Part shown: positions 1-8,128 of the stretch, piece after piece | How the letters are laid out: each line of letters opens with the position of its first letter | How positions within the stretch are numbered: position 1 is the stretch's first letter | Assembly: GCF_004011175.1 (NCBI RefSeq) | Contig: NZ_RQXX01000001.1 | Span: 434,001-498,000, forward strand | DNA: 64,000 nucleotides | Direction of reading: 5' to 3' | Source: Mesobaculum littorinae | Lineage (GTDB): Bacteria; Pseudomonadota; Alphaproteobacteria; Rhodobacterales; Rhodobacteraceae | The notes under the pieces: model-generated | Told to the model about the DNA's origin: nothing | The model's database searches: none | What the model saw: only the letters and a program-made list of their open reading frames with translations | Program-made: the position numbers and the translations under genes

Positions 1-54
1 GCGATCCTTGCCGAACTTGCGCCTATTCTGGAAGGGGACGCGTCGAATGCCTGA
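1..54 (+). CDS. C-terminal end of an unidentified protein (partial)
   Basis: Frame 1 is open from the left edge and ends at TGA 52-54, giving a 17-residue tail AILAELAPILEGDASNA. The stop lies 8 nt inside zapA, an overlap typical of a translationally coupled upstream gene. Too little is present to identify the protein. Confidence 0.5.
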   Translation, partial: AILAELAPILEGDASNA

Positions 55-442
55 AGTGAAGATCGCCATCGGCAACCGTGAGTTCGAGGTCGCCTGCCAG
101 AGCGGCGAAGAGCATTACCTGCAATCCGCCGCACGCCTGCTGGATGTCGAGGCGACCTCGGTCCTAAGCCAGATGGGCCGCATGCCGGACACGCGGATGC
201 TGCTGATGGCGGGCCTGATGCTGGCCGACAAGACCGCCGGGCTGGAGGATCAGCTGCGCGGCATGGAGGCGCAGGTCAAACAGATGCACGCCGAGCTCGA
301 TGCGCTGCAGAAGGCCCCGAAACCCGCGCCCGAGCGTGTCGAGGTGCCGGTGATCCCCGCGAACGTGATCGAGAGCATGGCCGAACTGGCCGCCCGTGCC
401 GAGGCTATCGCGGCCGCGGTCGACGACAAGCAGGCCGGCTGA
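47..442 (+). CDS. zapA: Cell division protein ZapA
   Basis: ZapA binds FtsZ in the cytoplasm and promotes bundling of Z-ring protofilaments. The 131-residue product has the family layout: an N-terminal beta segment (MPEVKIAIGNREFEVACQSG), the conserved HYLQSAARLLD helix, a DTRMLLMAGLMLAD segment and a C-terminal coiled coil rich in Glu/Ala. An earlier in-frame ATG at 8 is possible, but ATG 47 is preceded by GGGGAC at 34-40 and gives the usual family N-terminus. It overlaps the stop of the gene upstream by 8 nt, suggesting coupling. The C-terminal tail is Ala/Pro-rich and probably disordered. Confidence 0.88.
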   Translation: MPEVKIAIGNREFEVACQSGEEHYLQSAARLLDVEATSVLSQMGRMPDTRMLLMAGLMLADKTAGLEDQLRGMEAQVKQMHAELDALQKAPKPAPERVEVPVIPANVIESMAELAARAEAIAAAVDDKQAG

Positions 443-801
443 GCCACGCGGGTCCCGCCGGCGGCCCTGCGGCGAGCCTGGCCTGACCGAGAGGAGCGCT
501 GCCGCGCAGGTTTGTTTGCCCTTGGCTGGCGCGACGCGAATGGGGGCGGGGTCGCGAGATGGCCGGCCGGCGCCTCCGGCGGGAGTATTTTTTAAGAGAA
601 GATGCAGGGGGCCGGTTCGGCGCCGTGAGATCCGGTATGGCGCCAGTTCGGCTGCTGGCGCGGTCCGTCAGCGCCCACTGCGGGGCGCTGAGCTGTTGCA
701 GGTGGCCTGTTTGCGCCGGGATTATCCTGCCGCTGTCGGGGCTCTGAGACGCGACCCTGGGTCGGGCTGTAGGCCCGGCATGTGCGCGCCTACCTGATGG
801 A
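443..801. other. Intergenic region between converging zapA and bmt
   Basis: This 359-nt gap has no convincing ORF. It contains the hairpin GCCGG-CGCCT-CCGGC (566-580) followed by GGGAG and a run of six T at 588-593, which looks like a Rho-independent terminator for zapA and belongs to a repeat family (573-603). In many proteobacteria 6S RNA lies downstream of zapA, but I could not find a long closing stem here. Confidence 0.5.
573..603 (+). repeat. Terminator-like dispersed repeat, copy 1
   Basis: The 31-nt element begins cctccggcgggagtatttt and continues through aagagaaga. It matches a second copy at 20358-20388 on the opposite strand at 28 of 31 positions. The first half closes a GC hairpin (566-580) followed by a T run, so it probably works as an intrinsic terminator for zapA. 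Confidence 0.7.
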
Positions 802-1818
802 TCAGCCGCGCCGGCGCCCGCGACGCGAGGTGCGGCCGACGGGCGCATCACCACCGGTGCCGTCCACGGCGGAGGAGAAGCCGCCGAGGCGCGCGGCGAT
901 TTCCTCCAGCGTCGGGCGCGGACCCTTGGGGCGGGTTTCCAGCGCCCGGCGCATCTCGGTCAGGTGGGCAGGCGTCGTGCCGCAGCAGCCGCCGATGATC
1001 CGCGCCCCCGCGTTGCGGGCGAGTTCGGCGTAGTCGGCCATCAGCTCGGGCGTGCCGTCATAGTGGATATGACCCTCGACGAATTTGGGGATCCCGGCGT
1101 TGCCCTTGGCGATCAGCGGACGCTCTTCCCCCCGGGCGGCGAAGCCCAGCACTGTGCGCAAAAGGTCTGAAGCGCCGACGCCGCAATTGGCACCGAAGGC
1201 CAGTGGCGGGGTGTCGAGCTTGTTGACGAGATCGACGAGGCCGGAGGAGGTGAGCCCCATCATCGTGCGCCCGGCCGTGTCGAAGCTCATCGTTCCGCAC
1301 CAGGGCATGCCGGCGCGGGCTATTGCCTCGGACGCCGCGCGGAATTCCTCGGGCGCGGAGATGGTTTCGACCCAGAGCACATCGGCGCCGCCGTCCTTCA
1401 GCGCCTCGGCCTGTTCGTGGAAGATCTCGACCGCGTCGGCGTGGGTCAGGGTGCCCATCGGCTCCATGATCTCGCCCGTCGGGCCCATCGAACCGGCGAC
1501 GATGACAGGGCGGCCCGCGGCATCTGCGACCTCGCGCCCGATCCCGGCCGCTGCGCGGTTCAGCTCGGCCACCCGCGCCTGGGCACCATGCAGCTTGAGC
1601 CGGGCCGCGTTGGCGCCGAAGCTGTTGGTCAGGAACAGGTCCGATCCGGCCTCGACCGCGCCGCGATAGAGCGCGGTGATCTTCTGGGGCGCGTCGATGT
1701 TCCACAATTCGGGCGCATCGCCGGCCTCGAGCCCCATGTTGAACAGGGTGGTGCCGGTTGCCCCATCGGCCAGCAGCCAGTCCCGGTCGGCCAGAAGGCG
1801 GGTCAGAACGTCGGTCAT
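802..1818 (-). CDS. bmt: Betaine--homocysteine S-methyltransferase
   Basis: Transfers a methyl group from glycine betaine (or a related donor) to homocysteine to make methionine in the cytoplasm. The 338-residue protein is a pterin-independent homocysteine S-methyltransferase TIM barrel: it starts with the ADGATGTTLFNMG substrate loop and carries the three zinc-binding cysteines, C212 in GANCGVG and C278/C279 in GGCCGTTP. Length and motifs fit the alphaproteobacterial Bmt group; a full-length MetH would be far longer. The ATG is 17 nt downstream of the MprF-like gene on the same strand, so the two may be cotranscribed, and no room remains for a SAM or SAH riboswitch directly upstream. The C-terminal tail is Arg/Gly-rich. 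Confidence 0.88.
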   Translation of the reverse strand: MTDVLTRLLADRDWLLADGATGTTLFNMGLEAGDAPELWNIDAPQKITALYRGAVEAGSDLFLTNSFGANAARLKLHGAQARVAELNRAAAGIGREVADAAGRPVIVAGSMGPTGEIMEPMGTLTHADAVEIFHEQAEALKDGGADVLWVETISAPEEFRAASEAIARAGMPWCGTMSFDTAGRTMMGLTSSGLVDLVNKLDTPPLAFGANCGVGASDLLRTVLGFAARGEERPLIAKGNAGIPKFVEGHIHYDGTPELMADYAELARNAGARIIGGCCGTTPAHLTEMRRALETRPKGPRPTLEEIAARLGGFSSAVDGTGGDAPVGRTSRRGRRRG

Positions 1819-1835
1819 GGATCAGATTCCCGGGG

Positions 1836-3794
1836 TCAGGCGGCGCGGGATGCGCCGGAACATTCGGGGGCCTCTTGCCACGCTTGACCCTTGGGCGCAA
1901 ATGCGGATCCGTCATCATTTTCATGAGACGAGGTGGCAGGGCGCGGCACGCGTGCGGGCAGGGGCGGCGGCGCTGCGATCGCACGTGCAAGATCTGCCGC
2001 CGCGATCAGCAACGCAAGCCGGCCCGGCGCCGCCAGGTATCGCGCTTCCCAGCGGGGGGCGAAGGCGGACTTGAACCGGCGCAGCCCGGGATGGGCGGTG
2101 ATCCGCACCACGGCCCGGGCAATCGGCGTGGCGGCAGCGGGGTGGTCGAGCGGGGCCGACGCCAGCGACAGGCGCGCGATGCCATCGGCGTCCGCCTGCG
2201 CGATCGCGGCGGCCACGAGGGCGTGCATGGTGCCGTCGGGGGCGTCTGCAGAGAGGCGCATCAGGTCGACCGTGCGTTCGGTGCTGCCGCGATGCAGGCT
2301 GAGGAAGCCCACGAGGCCGCCGTTCCACCAGGCGAGGAAGATGTGCTGCCGGGCCATGTAGGCCGGATCGAACCGGCCCATCGACAGGCCGCGTTCGCCG
2401 CCGGTGCGCCGCGCCCAGTCGGCGGCAATGCGGCCCATGTCGTCCCATGGTGGTGCGGTCGGGGCGGGGCCGACGCGAACCCCCGCGGCCGCGGCGCGCC
2501 GCAGCTTGCGGCGCAGTTGCCGCCCCGGCCGGTGGTCGCGCGGGGTGATCCAGGCTTCCTGTGACACCGCGAGGACATGCCAGCCGCGGCGGCGGGCGCG
2601 GGCGGCGGCACGCGGGCCAAGCTTGTAGGCGGCGGCGATGCGCGCCTCGCGGCGGGCGACGGCGATCACAGCCTCGAGAAGCGCGTCTGTCTGCGCCGGA
2701 TCGTGCGGATCGCCCAGCAGCACCCGCGCCTGGCGTGTGCGGATCGTCGTGGCGGTCGCACCCCGCTCGGTTTTCAGGATCCCGCCGCCGGCCTGCGTGG
2801 ACAGCGCCGCCTCGGCCCGGCTGGCGGTGGGCAGGGCGCGGCGCGCCTCGGGGCCGTCGCCGGGCAAGAGGTCTGGCCCGGGTCGCCTTCGGTCGCGAAA
2901 GAGCCACGGCGCGCCCAGCAGCGCGAGGCCTGCGAGGGCCGCCGGGCCCGCGTGGTAGACGAGGCGGAAGCACAGGGCCGCGGCCAGCATGGGCTCGGCC
3001 CCGGCGGCGGGCAGCATCGCCAGCAGGACCAGTTCGAACCCGCCTATGCCGCCCGGGGTCGACACCAGAAGCCCGGCCCCCAACGCCACGGCATAGGCGG
3101 CCAGGATGGGCCCGAGTGCGACCTCGGGCGGGCAGAAGACGGCGAGGGCGAAGCCGGCGGTCAGGACATCGAGCGTGACCAGGGTGGCCGCGGCGCCCAT
3201 CGCCCTCAGGCTGGGAAGATACCGGCCCAGGCCGACTTCCCGCGTCGTCGCGGCGGCGAGGACGGCCGCGACGGCCGCCAGCGCGAAAACGGCGGCGGCG
3301 ATCCGGAGCGCGGCGGGCAAGGGGGCCCAGAGGGCAAGGAGAGCCCCGGTCAAAACGGCCCAGACCGACAAGAAGGACAGGCTGACCGCAACGGTCACGG
3401 CGGCGGTACGCCGCAGCGACAGCCGGGGCAGGCAGCGCCACCGCACCAGCGTCCCGGTCACCAGCCCGAAGCCCGCCGCCTGAGATATCGCGATCGCCGC
3501 GGCGCCCGAGCGTGCGGCCGCCCGGGGGCCGACGCCGGTTCCCAGCCAGCGATGCAGGGTGACGTCATACCCTGCGATGGCGGCAAAGCTGACACGGGTG
3601 GCAAACGCCGCCAGAACCCACTGGCCGAGCGATGTTTCGGCCACCGCGGCGGCGAGCCGGGCCGGATCGGGCCTGTGCAGGTGCCATATCGCGGCCAGGC
3701 AAAGCAGCATGAGTCCCAGCGACACCGCGGCCTTTACCCATGATCCCGTCGCGCGCCCCGCCCCCGGGGTCGCCATTCCAGAAGCTGATTTCAT
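1836..3794 (-). CDS. MprF-like phosphatidylglycerol aminoacyltransferase/flippase
   Basis: A 652-residue inner-membrane protein with two parts. Residues about 20-310 hold seven or eight hydrophobic helices with the STPGGIGGFELVLLAM signature of the LPG synthase/flippase membrane domain. Residues about 340-625 match the DUF2156 aminoacyltransferase domain (basic RQLRRKLRRAAAAGVRV stretch, GLVGFLSLHRG, and RFKSAFAPRWEARYLA near the end). Such proteins move a lysyl or alanyl group from aminoacyl-tRNA onto phosphatidylglycerol and flip the product, lowering envelope charge and giving resistance to cationic peptides. The amino acid used cannot be read from sequence. The C-terminal 40 residues are Pro/Ser-rich. 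It lies just upstream of bmt on the same strand. Confidence 0.8.
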   Translation of the reverse strand: MKSASGMATPGAGRATGSWVKAAVSLGLMLLCLAAIWHLHRPDPARLAAAVAETSLGQWVLAAFATRVSFAAIAGYDVTLHRWLGTGVGPRAAARSGAAAIAISQAAGFGLVTGTLVRWRCLPRLSLRRTAAVTVAVSLSFLSVWAVLTGALLALWAPLPAALRIAAAVFALAAVAAVLAAATTREVGLGRYLPSLRAMGAAATLVTLDVLTAGFALAVFCPPEVALGPILAAYAVALGAGLLVSTPGGIGGFELVLLAMLPAAGAEPMLAAALCFRLVYHAGPAALAGLALLGAPWLFRDRRRPGPDLLPGDGPEARRALPTASRAEAALSTQAGGGILKTERGATATTIRTRQARVLLGDPHDPAQTDALLEAVIAVARREARIAAAYKLGPRAAARARRRGWHVLAVSQEAWITPRDHRPGRQLRRKLRRAAAAGVRVGPAPTAPPWDDMGRIAADWARRTGGERGLSMGRFDPAYMARQHIFLAWWNGGLVGFLSLHRGSTERTVDLMRLSADAPDGTMHALVAAAIAQADADGIARLSLASAPLDHPAAATPIARAVVRITAHPGLRRFKSAFAPRWEARYLAAPGRLALLIAAADLARAIAAPPPLPARVPRPATSSHENDDGSAFAPKGQAWQEAPECSGASRAA

Positions 3795-3938
3795 CCCCGA
3801 TCCCCGTCTGCGTCGCGACGGAATTGGTAGAGGGCCGAAATCTAGATCCTCTTAACGGCGCAGGGACAGAGGCCGCGGAAAGCCGGCGGTATCATCTGCG
3901 TACCCCCCGGGGGGGGCGCGCCCCGCCGCGCAGGATGA

Positions 3939-4253
3939 TCAGGCGTCGGGCGCGGTCTCTGCCTTGGCCTTGGCGCTGCACTCGGCCATCTTGGCGCGGA
4001 TCGTCGCCTCGTCGGCCCGGTCGCCCAGGTCGGTGGCGAGCTTGGCGTAGACGTCCTCGTCCCCCGCCTCGGCCAGATCAGCGCGCAGAACCTCGATCTC
4101 GTAGGCGGTCGCCTCTTCGCCCGAGAGGCCAAGAAGGTCCGCGGCCCATGCGCCCAGAAGCCGGTTGCGGCGGGCGGCGGCGCGAAAGGCAAGCTCGGCA
4201 TCGTGGGCATAGCGGTTTTCGAACGCGCGCTCGCGGTCGTCGAACGTGGTCAT
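3939..4253 (-). CDS. F1-ATPase inhibitor zeta subunit (DUF1476)
   Basis: Small cytoplasmic inhibitor that blocks ATP hydrolysis by F1Fo-ATP synthase, as shown for the Paracoccus denitrificans zeta subunit. The 104-residue product begins MTTFDDRERAFENRYAHDAE and continues with ARRNRLLGAWAADLLGLSGEEA, the signature of the family, and has the same length as the Paracoccus protein. A longer in-frame start at 4361 would add a Pro/Arg-rich leader not seen in the family; ATG 4253 is chosen on homology and a GGAGG-like site just upstream. It is divergent from purC. A CCCCCCGGGGGG palindrome sits just past its stop (around 3903-3914). Confidence 0.88.
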   Translation of the reverse strand: MTTFDDRERAFENRYAHDAELAFRAAARRNRLLGAWAADLLGLSGEEATAYEIEVLRADLAEAGDEDVYAKLATDLGDRADEATIRAKMAECSAKAKAETAPDA

Positions 4254-4387
4254 GGTCGGTCCTCCGGCAGGGGCGGGCGGCGGCGCCCGGGCGTCGTTTT
4301 CACAGCGAAATGGCGCGCAAGGCCCCCGCGGCAAGGCCGGGCGCGCCCCGACCGCGCCCATCGCGCACCCGCCTGCTGCGAGGTTTC

Positions 4388-4416
4388 TTGCCGAGACGGC
4401 GCAAAGGGCCTATAGA
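4388..4416 (+). promoter_or_regulatory. Predicted sigma-70 promoter of purC
   Basis: TTGCCG (4388-4393), a 17-nt spacer and TATAGA (4411-4416) lie 63 nt ahead of the purC start codon. Transcription would begin near 4423. The TTG-rich -35 and loose -10 fit housekeeping promoters of Rhodobacterales. Confidence 0.6.
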
Positions 4417-4478
4417 CGCGCGCATCCAGGCCGCGCGGCGCCCATGGGGGCCCCGCGCGCATCGCTGTTGGAGATTGC

Positions 4479-5240
4479 ATGGCACGTCGCAAGAAAATCT
4501 ACGAAGGCAAAGCCAAGATCCTTTACGAGGGTCCGGAGCCAGGCACGCTTGTCCAGTACTTCAAGGACGACGCCACCGCCTTCAACGCACAGAAGAAGGC
4601 GACCGTCGAAGGCAAAGGTGTGCTCAACAACCGGCTGAGCGAATTCTTCATGAAGGGGCTGGCCCAGATCGGGGTTCCCACCCACTTCATCCGCCGCATC
4701 AACATGCGCGAGCAACTGATCCGCTCGGTCGAGATCATCCCGCTCGAAGTCGTCGTGCGCAACTTTGCGGCCGGCTCGATCTCGACCCGGCTGGGGCTGA
4801 CCGAGGGCACGGCGCTGCCGCGCCCGATCATCGAGTTCTGCCTCAAGGACGACAAGCTGGGCGACCCGCTGGTCTCCGAGGAGCATATTATCGCCTTCGG
4901 CTGGGCCAGCCAGCAGGATCTCGACGACATGGTGGCGCTGGCGCTGCGCGTGAACGACTTCATGTCGGGCGTAATGCTGGGCGTGGGCATCAAGCTCATC
5001 GACTTCAAGATCGAGATCGGCCGGGTGTGGGAGAACGATTTCCCCCGCCTCATCGTCGCCGACGAGATCAGCCCCGATTCCTGCCGGCTTTGGGACATGG
5101 AGACGGGCCAGAAGCTGGACAAGGACGTGTTCCGCCGCGACCTTGGGTCGCTGTCGGACGCCTATACCGAAGTCGCGCGGCGGCTGGGCGTGTTGCCCTC
5201 GAACGTGACCCATGCGACGAAGCCCACGCTGATCAATTGA
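4479..5240 (+). CDS. purC: SAICAR synthetase
   Basis: Phosphoribosylaminoimidazole-succinocarboxamide synthase: joins CAIR to aspartate with ATP in purine biosynthesis, in the cytoplasm. The 253-residue protein is full length and shows [11 protein letters not shown] at the N-terminus, [25 protein letters not shown] and the catalytic region LIDFKIEIG followed by [16 protein letters not shown]. It is the first gene of a purC-purS-purQ run in the order normal for alphaproteobacteria. A good promoter lies at 4388-4416. Confidence 0.96.
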   Translation: MARRKKIYEGKAKILYEGPEPGTLVQYFKDDATAFNAQKKATVEGKGVLNNRLSEFFMKGLAQIGVPTHFIRRINMREQLIRSVEIIPLEVVVRNFAAGSISTRLGLTEGTALPRPIIEFCLKDDKLGDPLVSEEHIIAFGWASQQDLDDMVALALRVNDFMSGVMLGVGIKLIDFKIEIGRVWENDFPRLIVADEISPDSCRLWDMETGQKLDKDVFRRDLGSLSDAYTEVARRLGVLPSNVTHATKPTLIN

Positions 5241-5287
5241 AAGGGTCCCCGGTTCAGGCCGGTGACCACCAGAAAACGGACAGGCCG

Positions 5288-5527
5288 ATGAAGCTGCGCG
5301 TCACGATCATGCTGAAAACCGGGGTGCTCGACCCGCAGGGGGCGGCCGTGCGCCACGCCCTGGGGTCGCTGGGATTTCCCGGCGTGGACGACGTCCGCCA
5401 GGGCAAGGTGATCGAGCTGGACCTGGACGAAACCGACCCGGCTGCGGCCGAGGCGCAGGCGGCCCAGATGTGCGAAAAGCTGCTCGCCAACACGGTGATC
5501 GAGGACTACCGGATCGAACGGGCCTGA
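5288..5527 (+). CDS. purS: FGAM synthase subunit PurS
   Basis: Small subunit of the three-part formylglycinamidine ribonucleotide synthase (PurL/PurQ/PurS), bridging the glutaminase and synthetase subunits. The 79-residue product [20 protein letters not shown] with [20 protein letters not shown] matches PurS in length and pattern. It lies 47 nt after purC and 127 nt before purQ. The large subunit gene purL is not in the window. Confidence 0.94.
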   Translation: MKLRVTIMLKTGVLDPQGAAVRHALGSLGFPGVDDVRQGKVIELDLDETDPAAAEAQAAQMCEKLLANTVIEDYRIERA

Positions 5528-5654
5528 CCGGGCCGCGTCCGGGCCCGTGCTTGGCGGCGACGCCATGGCCGGGCCGGGTGGACCGGGGCCGGGCGACAGG
5601 ATGCATCGGGCGGGCGCACGGCAGGGGCCCCGCAAGACAAGACGAGGGTGTGCG

Positions 5655-6323
5655 ATGAAAGCGGCGGTTCTGGTATTCCCGGGCTCGAACTGCGACCGCG
5701 ACCTTGCGGTGGCGCTGACCGCCGCGGGGGCCGAGGTCGCTATGGTCTGGCACAAGGAGACGTCGCTGCCCGAGGGCACCGACCTTGTCGCCGTGCCGGG
5801 CGGGTTCTCCTACGGCGACTACCTTCGCGCGGGCGCCATCGCCGCGCGGTCGCCGGTGATCGCCGCGCTGCGCGACCATGCCGAACGCGGCGGCTATGTC
5901 TTCGGCGTCTGCAACGGCTTCCAGATCCTGTGCGAAACCGGCCTGCTGCCGGGCACGCTGATGCGCAACCGCGACCTGCGCTACATCTGCCGGTCGGTGA
6001 CCCTGCGGGTCGGCACCGCCGACAGCGCCTTTACCTCGGGCTGGCGCGCCGGCGAAAAGGTCAGCTTTCCGATCGCCCACCACGACGGCAACTATACCGC
6101 CGGCCCCGGCGGGCTGGAGCGTCTGACGGGCGAGGATCGCGTGGCCTTCCGCTATGTCACCAACCCCAACGGGTCCGAGGGCGACGTGGCGGGCATCCTG
6201 TCCGACAACCGTCGCATCCTGGGAATGATGCCGCACCCCGAACGCGCGGCCGATCCGGCGCAGGGCGGCACCGATGGCGCGGCGCTGTTCCGCGCGGTGA
6301 CCGGCGTTCTCGCGGAGGCTTGA
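5655..6323 (+). CDS. purQ: FGAM synthase glutaminase subunit PurQ
   Basis: Class I glutamine amidotransferase subunit that feeds ammonia to PurL for FGAM formation. The 222-residue protein has the start [17 protein letters not shown], the nucleophile cysteine in [10 protein letters not shown], and the His/Glu pair in MMPHPERA near the C-terminus, so the catalytic triad is complete. An in-frame ATG at 5547 would add 36 Gly/Arg-rich residues not found in the family; ATG 5655 follows GAGGGTG. Part of the purC-purS-purQ operon. dctB begins 31 nt later but is functionally unrelated. Confidence 0.95.
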   Translation: MKAAVLVFPGSNCDRDLAVALTAAGAEVAMVWHKETSLPEGTDLVAVPGGFSYGDYLRAGAIAARSPVIAALRDHAERGGYVFGVCNGFQILCETGLLPGTLMRNRDLRYICRSVTLRVGTADSAFTSGWRAGEKVSFPIAHHDGNYTAGPGGLERLTGEDRVAFRYVTNPNGSEGDVAGILSDNRRILGMMPHPERAADPAQGGTDGAALFRAVTGVLAEA

Positions 6324-6354
6324 GCGGGATGGGCGCCCGGCCTAGGCTCGGGTC

Positions 6355-8118
6355 ATGAGCGACGATGAGACCGAGGACAGCGGCGACCGCGCACCGGTGC
6401 GGGCGTGGCGCGTGCGCGCCGCGTTCGTGCTGCTTGTCACCATCGCCATCGCCGTCGTCTGGGTCACCAACCAGCTTCTGACCGAACGCTTTACCGAGAA
6501 CACGCGCAACCGCGCGCAGGTGCGGCTGGCGCTCTATTCCGGCAACCTGATGAGCGAGCTGCAGCGCGCCTCGATCGTGCCGCTGCTGTTGTCGCGCGAT
6601 CCCGCGCTGATCGGGGCCCTGAACTCGGCCGAGTACGCGCAGACCTCGCAGCGGCTGATCTCTTACCTCGACGAGATCGGCGCCGCCTCGCTGATGCTGA
6701 TCGACCGCGACGGGCGCACCGTCGCCGCGACTGACCGCGCGCGGCTGGGGGCCACCCATCGGACCGAGGCGTTCTTTGTCGAGGCGATGCGGTCGAACGA
6801 CACCGTGTTTTCGACCGTCCGGCAGGAAAGCGGCGCCTTCGCCTTCTACTATTCGCGCAAGATCACGGCGGGGGGCGAGCTTCTGGGGGTGATCGTCGTC
6901 GCCGTCGACCTGCGCCAGTTCGAGGATAGCTGGGGCGGGTTCTCGGACGCGGTCTTCGTGACCAACTCCGAAGGCCAGATCATCCTGTCGACCGAAAGCC
7001 GCTGGCGTGGCCGCACCGAGACCGAGGCGCTGGCCGTCCGCTCGGCGCCGAACGCGATCCAGCGGGCACTGCAGGCCACCGCGGACTGGACCGCGCTGCC
7101 GCCCGACGCCTACCTTCTGGGCGAGGCGGTGATGCGGCAGGAGGCGCGGATCGCCTTCCAGGGCTGGCGGATGACCAGTTTCACCACCTATGCCAGCGTG
7201 CGCGAAAAAGTGAACGGCGTGCTGGCGTTGGAAATCATGGCCTTCGCCCTGCTCCTTGCCGGGGGGTTCTACCTTGTCACCCGCAAGGCGTTGGCGCGGT
7301 CGATCTTCTTCCAGCGCGAAACCGCCGAACTGCGGCAGCTGAACGTCGCGCTGCAGCGCGAAATCGCCGAGCGCGAGAAGGCCGAGAAAAGCCTGCAGGT
7401 GGCCGAACAGACGGTCGAGCAGACCTCGAAGCTGGCTGCCCTGGGCGAGATGTCCGCCGCCGTCAGCCACGAGCTGAACCAGCCGCTGGCCGCGATGAAG
7501 ACCTACCTGGCGGGGGCCAAGCTGCTGCTGCAGCGCAAGCGGCCCGAAGAGGCGCTGTCGTCGTTCCAGCGGATCGACGACCTGATCGACCGCATGGGCA
7601 CCATCACGAGGCAGCTGAAATCCTATGCCCGCAAGGGCGGTGACGCGTTCGAGCGGCTGGATCTTCGGGCCTGCGTGTCGTCGGCACTGGCGATGATGGA
7701 GCCGCAGCTGAAGGGGCGCGACGTGGCCGTATCAAAAACGCTGCCGAAGATGCCCCTGATGGTTCGGGCCGACAAGGTGCGCGTGGAACAGGTGATCATC
7801 AACCTGCTGCGCAACGCCTTCGACGCCACCAAGGACGAGCCGCGCCCGGAGATCGAGATTTTCCTGCTGGCCGGCGAAACCGCCGCGACGCTGACGGTCC
7901 GCGACAATGGGACCGGCATCGAGGATCTCGAAAGTCTGTTCGAGCCGTTCTATACGACCAAGGCGCCCGGCGACGGGGTCGGCCTCGGTCTCGCGATCTC
8001 GTCCGGGATCGTTGCCGACCTGGGCGGACGTCTCACGGCGCGGAACGCGCTGGGGCGTGGCGCCGTTTTCGAAATGCAGCTGCCGCTTGACGGTGCGCAG
8101 CGAACCGCAGCCGAATAA
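6355..8118 (+). CDS. dctB: C4-dicarboxylate sensor histidine kinase DctB
   Basis: Membrane sensor kinase of 587 residues. A first transmembrane helix (about 20-43) and a second (about 292-310) bracket a periplasmic double-PAS sensor, followed by a coiled coil (about 320-360) and a HisKA domain with the phosphoacceptor H372 in AAVSHELNQPLAAMKTYL. The ATP-binding domain has the N box (VIINLLRNAFDAT), G1 (VRDNGTGIE) and G2 (GDGVGLGLAISSGIV). The layout and N-terminal sequence are those of DctB, which senses succinate, malate and fumarate and phosphorylates DctD. No dicarboxylate transporter gene is present nearby, so the target operon must lie elsewhere. dctD begins 11 nt downstream. Confidence 0.85.
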   Translation: MSDDETEDSGDRAPVRAWRVRAAFVLLVTIAIAVVWVTNQLLTERFTENTRNRAQVRLALYSGNLMSELQRASIVPLLLSRDPALIGALNSAEYAQTSQRLISYLDEIGAASLMLIDRDGRTVAATDRARLGATHRTEAFFVEAMRSNDTVFSTVRQESGAFAFYYSRKITAGGELLGVIVVAVDLRQFEDSWGGFSDAVFVTNSEGQIILSTESRWRGRTETEALAVRSAPNAIQRALQATADWTALPPDAYLLGEAVMRQEARIAFQGWRMTSFTTYASVREKVNGVLALEIMAFALLLAGGFYLVTRKALARSIFFQRETAELRQLNVALQREIAEREKAEKSLQVAEQTVEQTSKLAALGEMSAAVSHELNQPLAAMKTYLAGAKLLLQRKRPEEALSSFQRIDDLIDRMGTITRQLKSYARKGGDAFERLDLRACVSSALAMMEPQLKGRDVAVSKTLPKMPLMVRADKVRVEQVIINLLRNAFDATKDEPRPEIEIFLLAGETAATLTVRDNGTGIEDLESLFEPFYTTKAPGDGVGLGLAISSGIVADLGGRLTARNALGRGAVFEMQLPLDGAQRTAAE

Positions 8119-8128
8119 GGATACCTCT

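Noticed and set aside
443-801. 6S RNA downstream of zapA, its common location in proteobacteria
   Set aside because: No long closing stem or matching promoter could be found; the region at 43945-44105 fits much better.
1819-1835. SAM or SAH riboswitch controlling bmt
   Set aside because: Only 17 nt separate bmt from the upstream gene on the same strand, too little for an aptamer.
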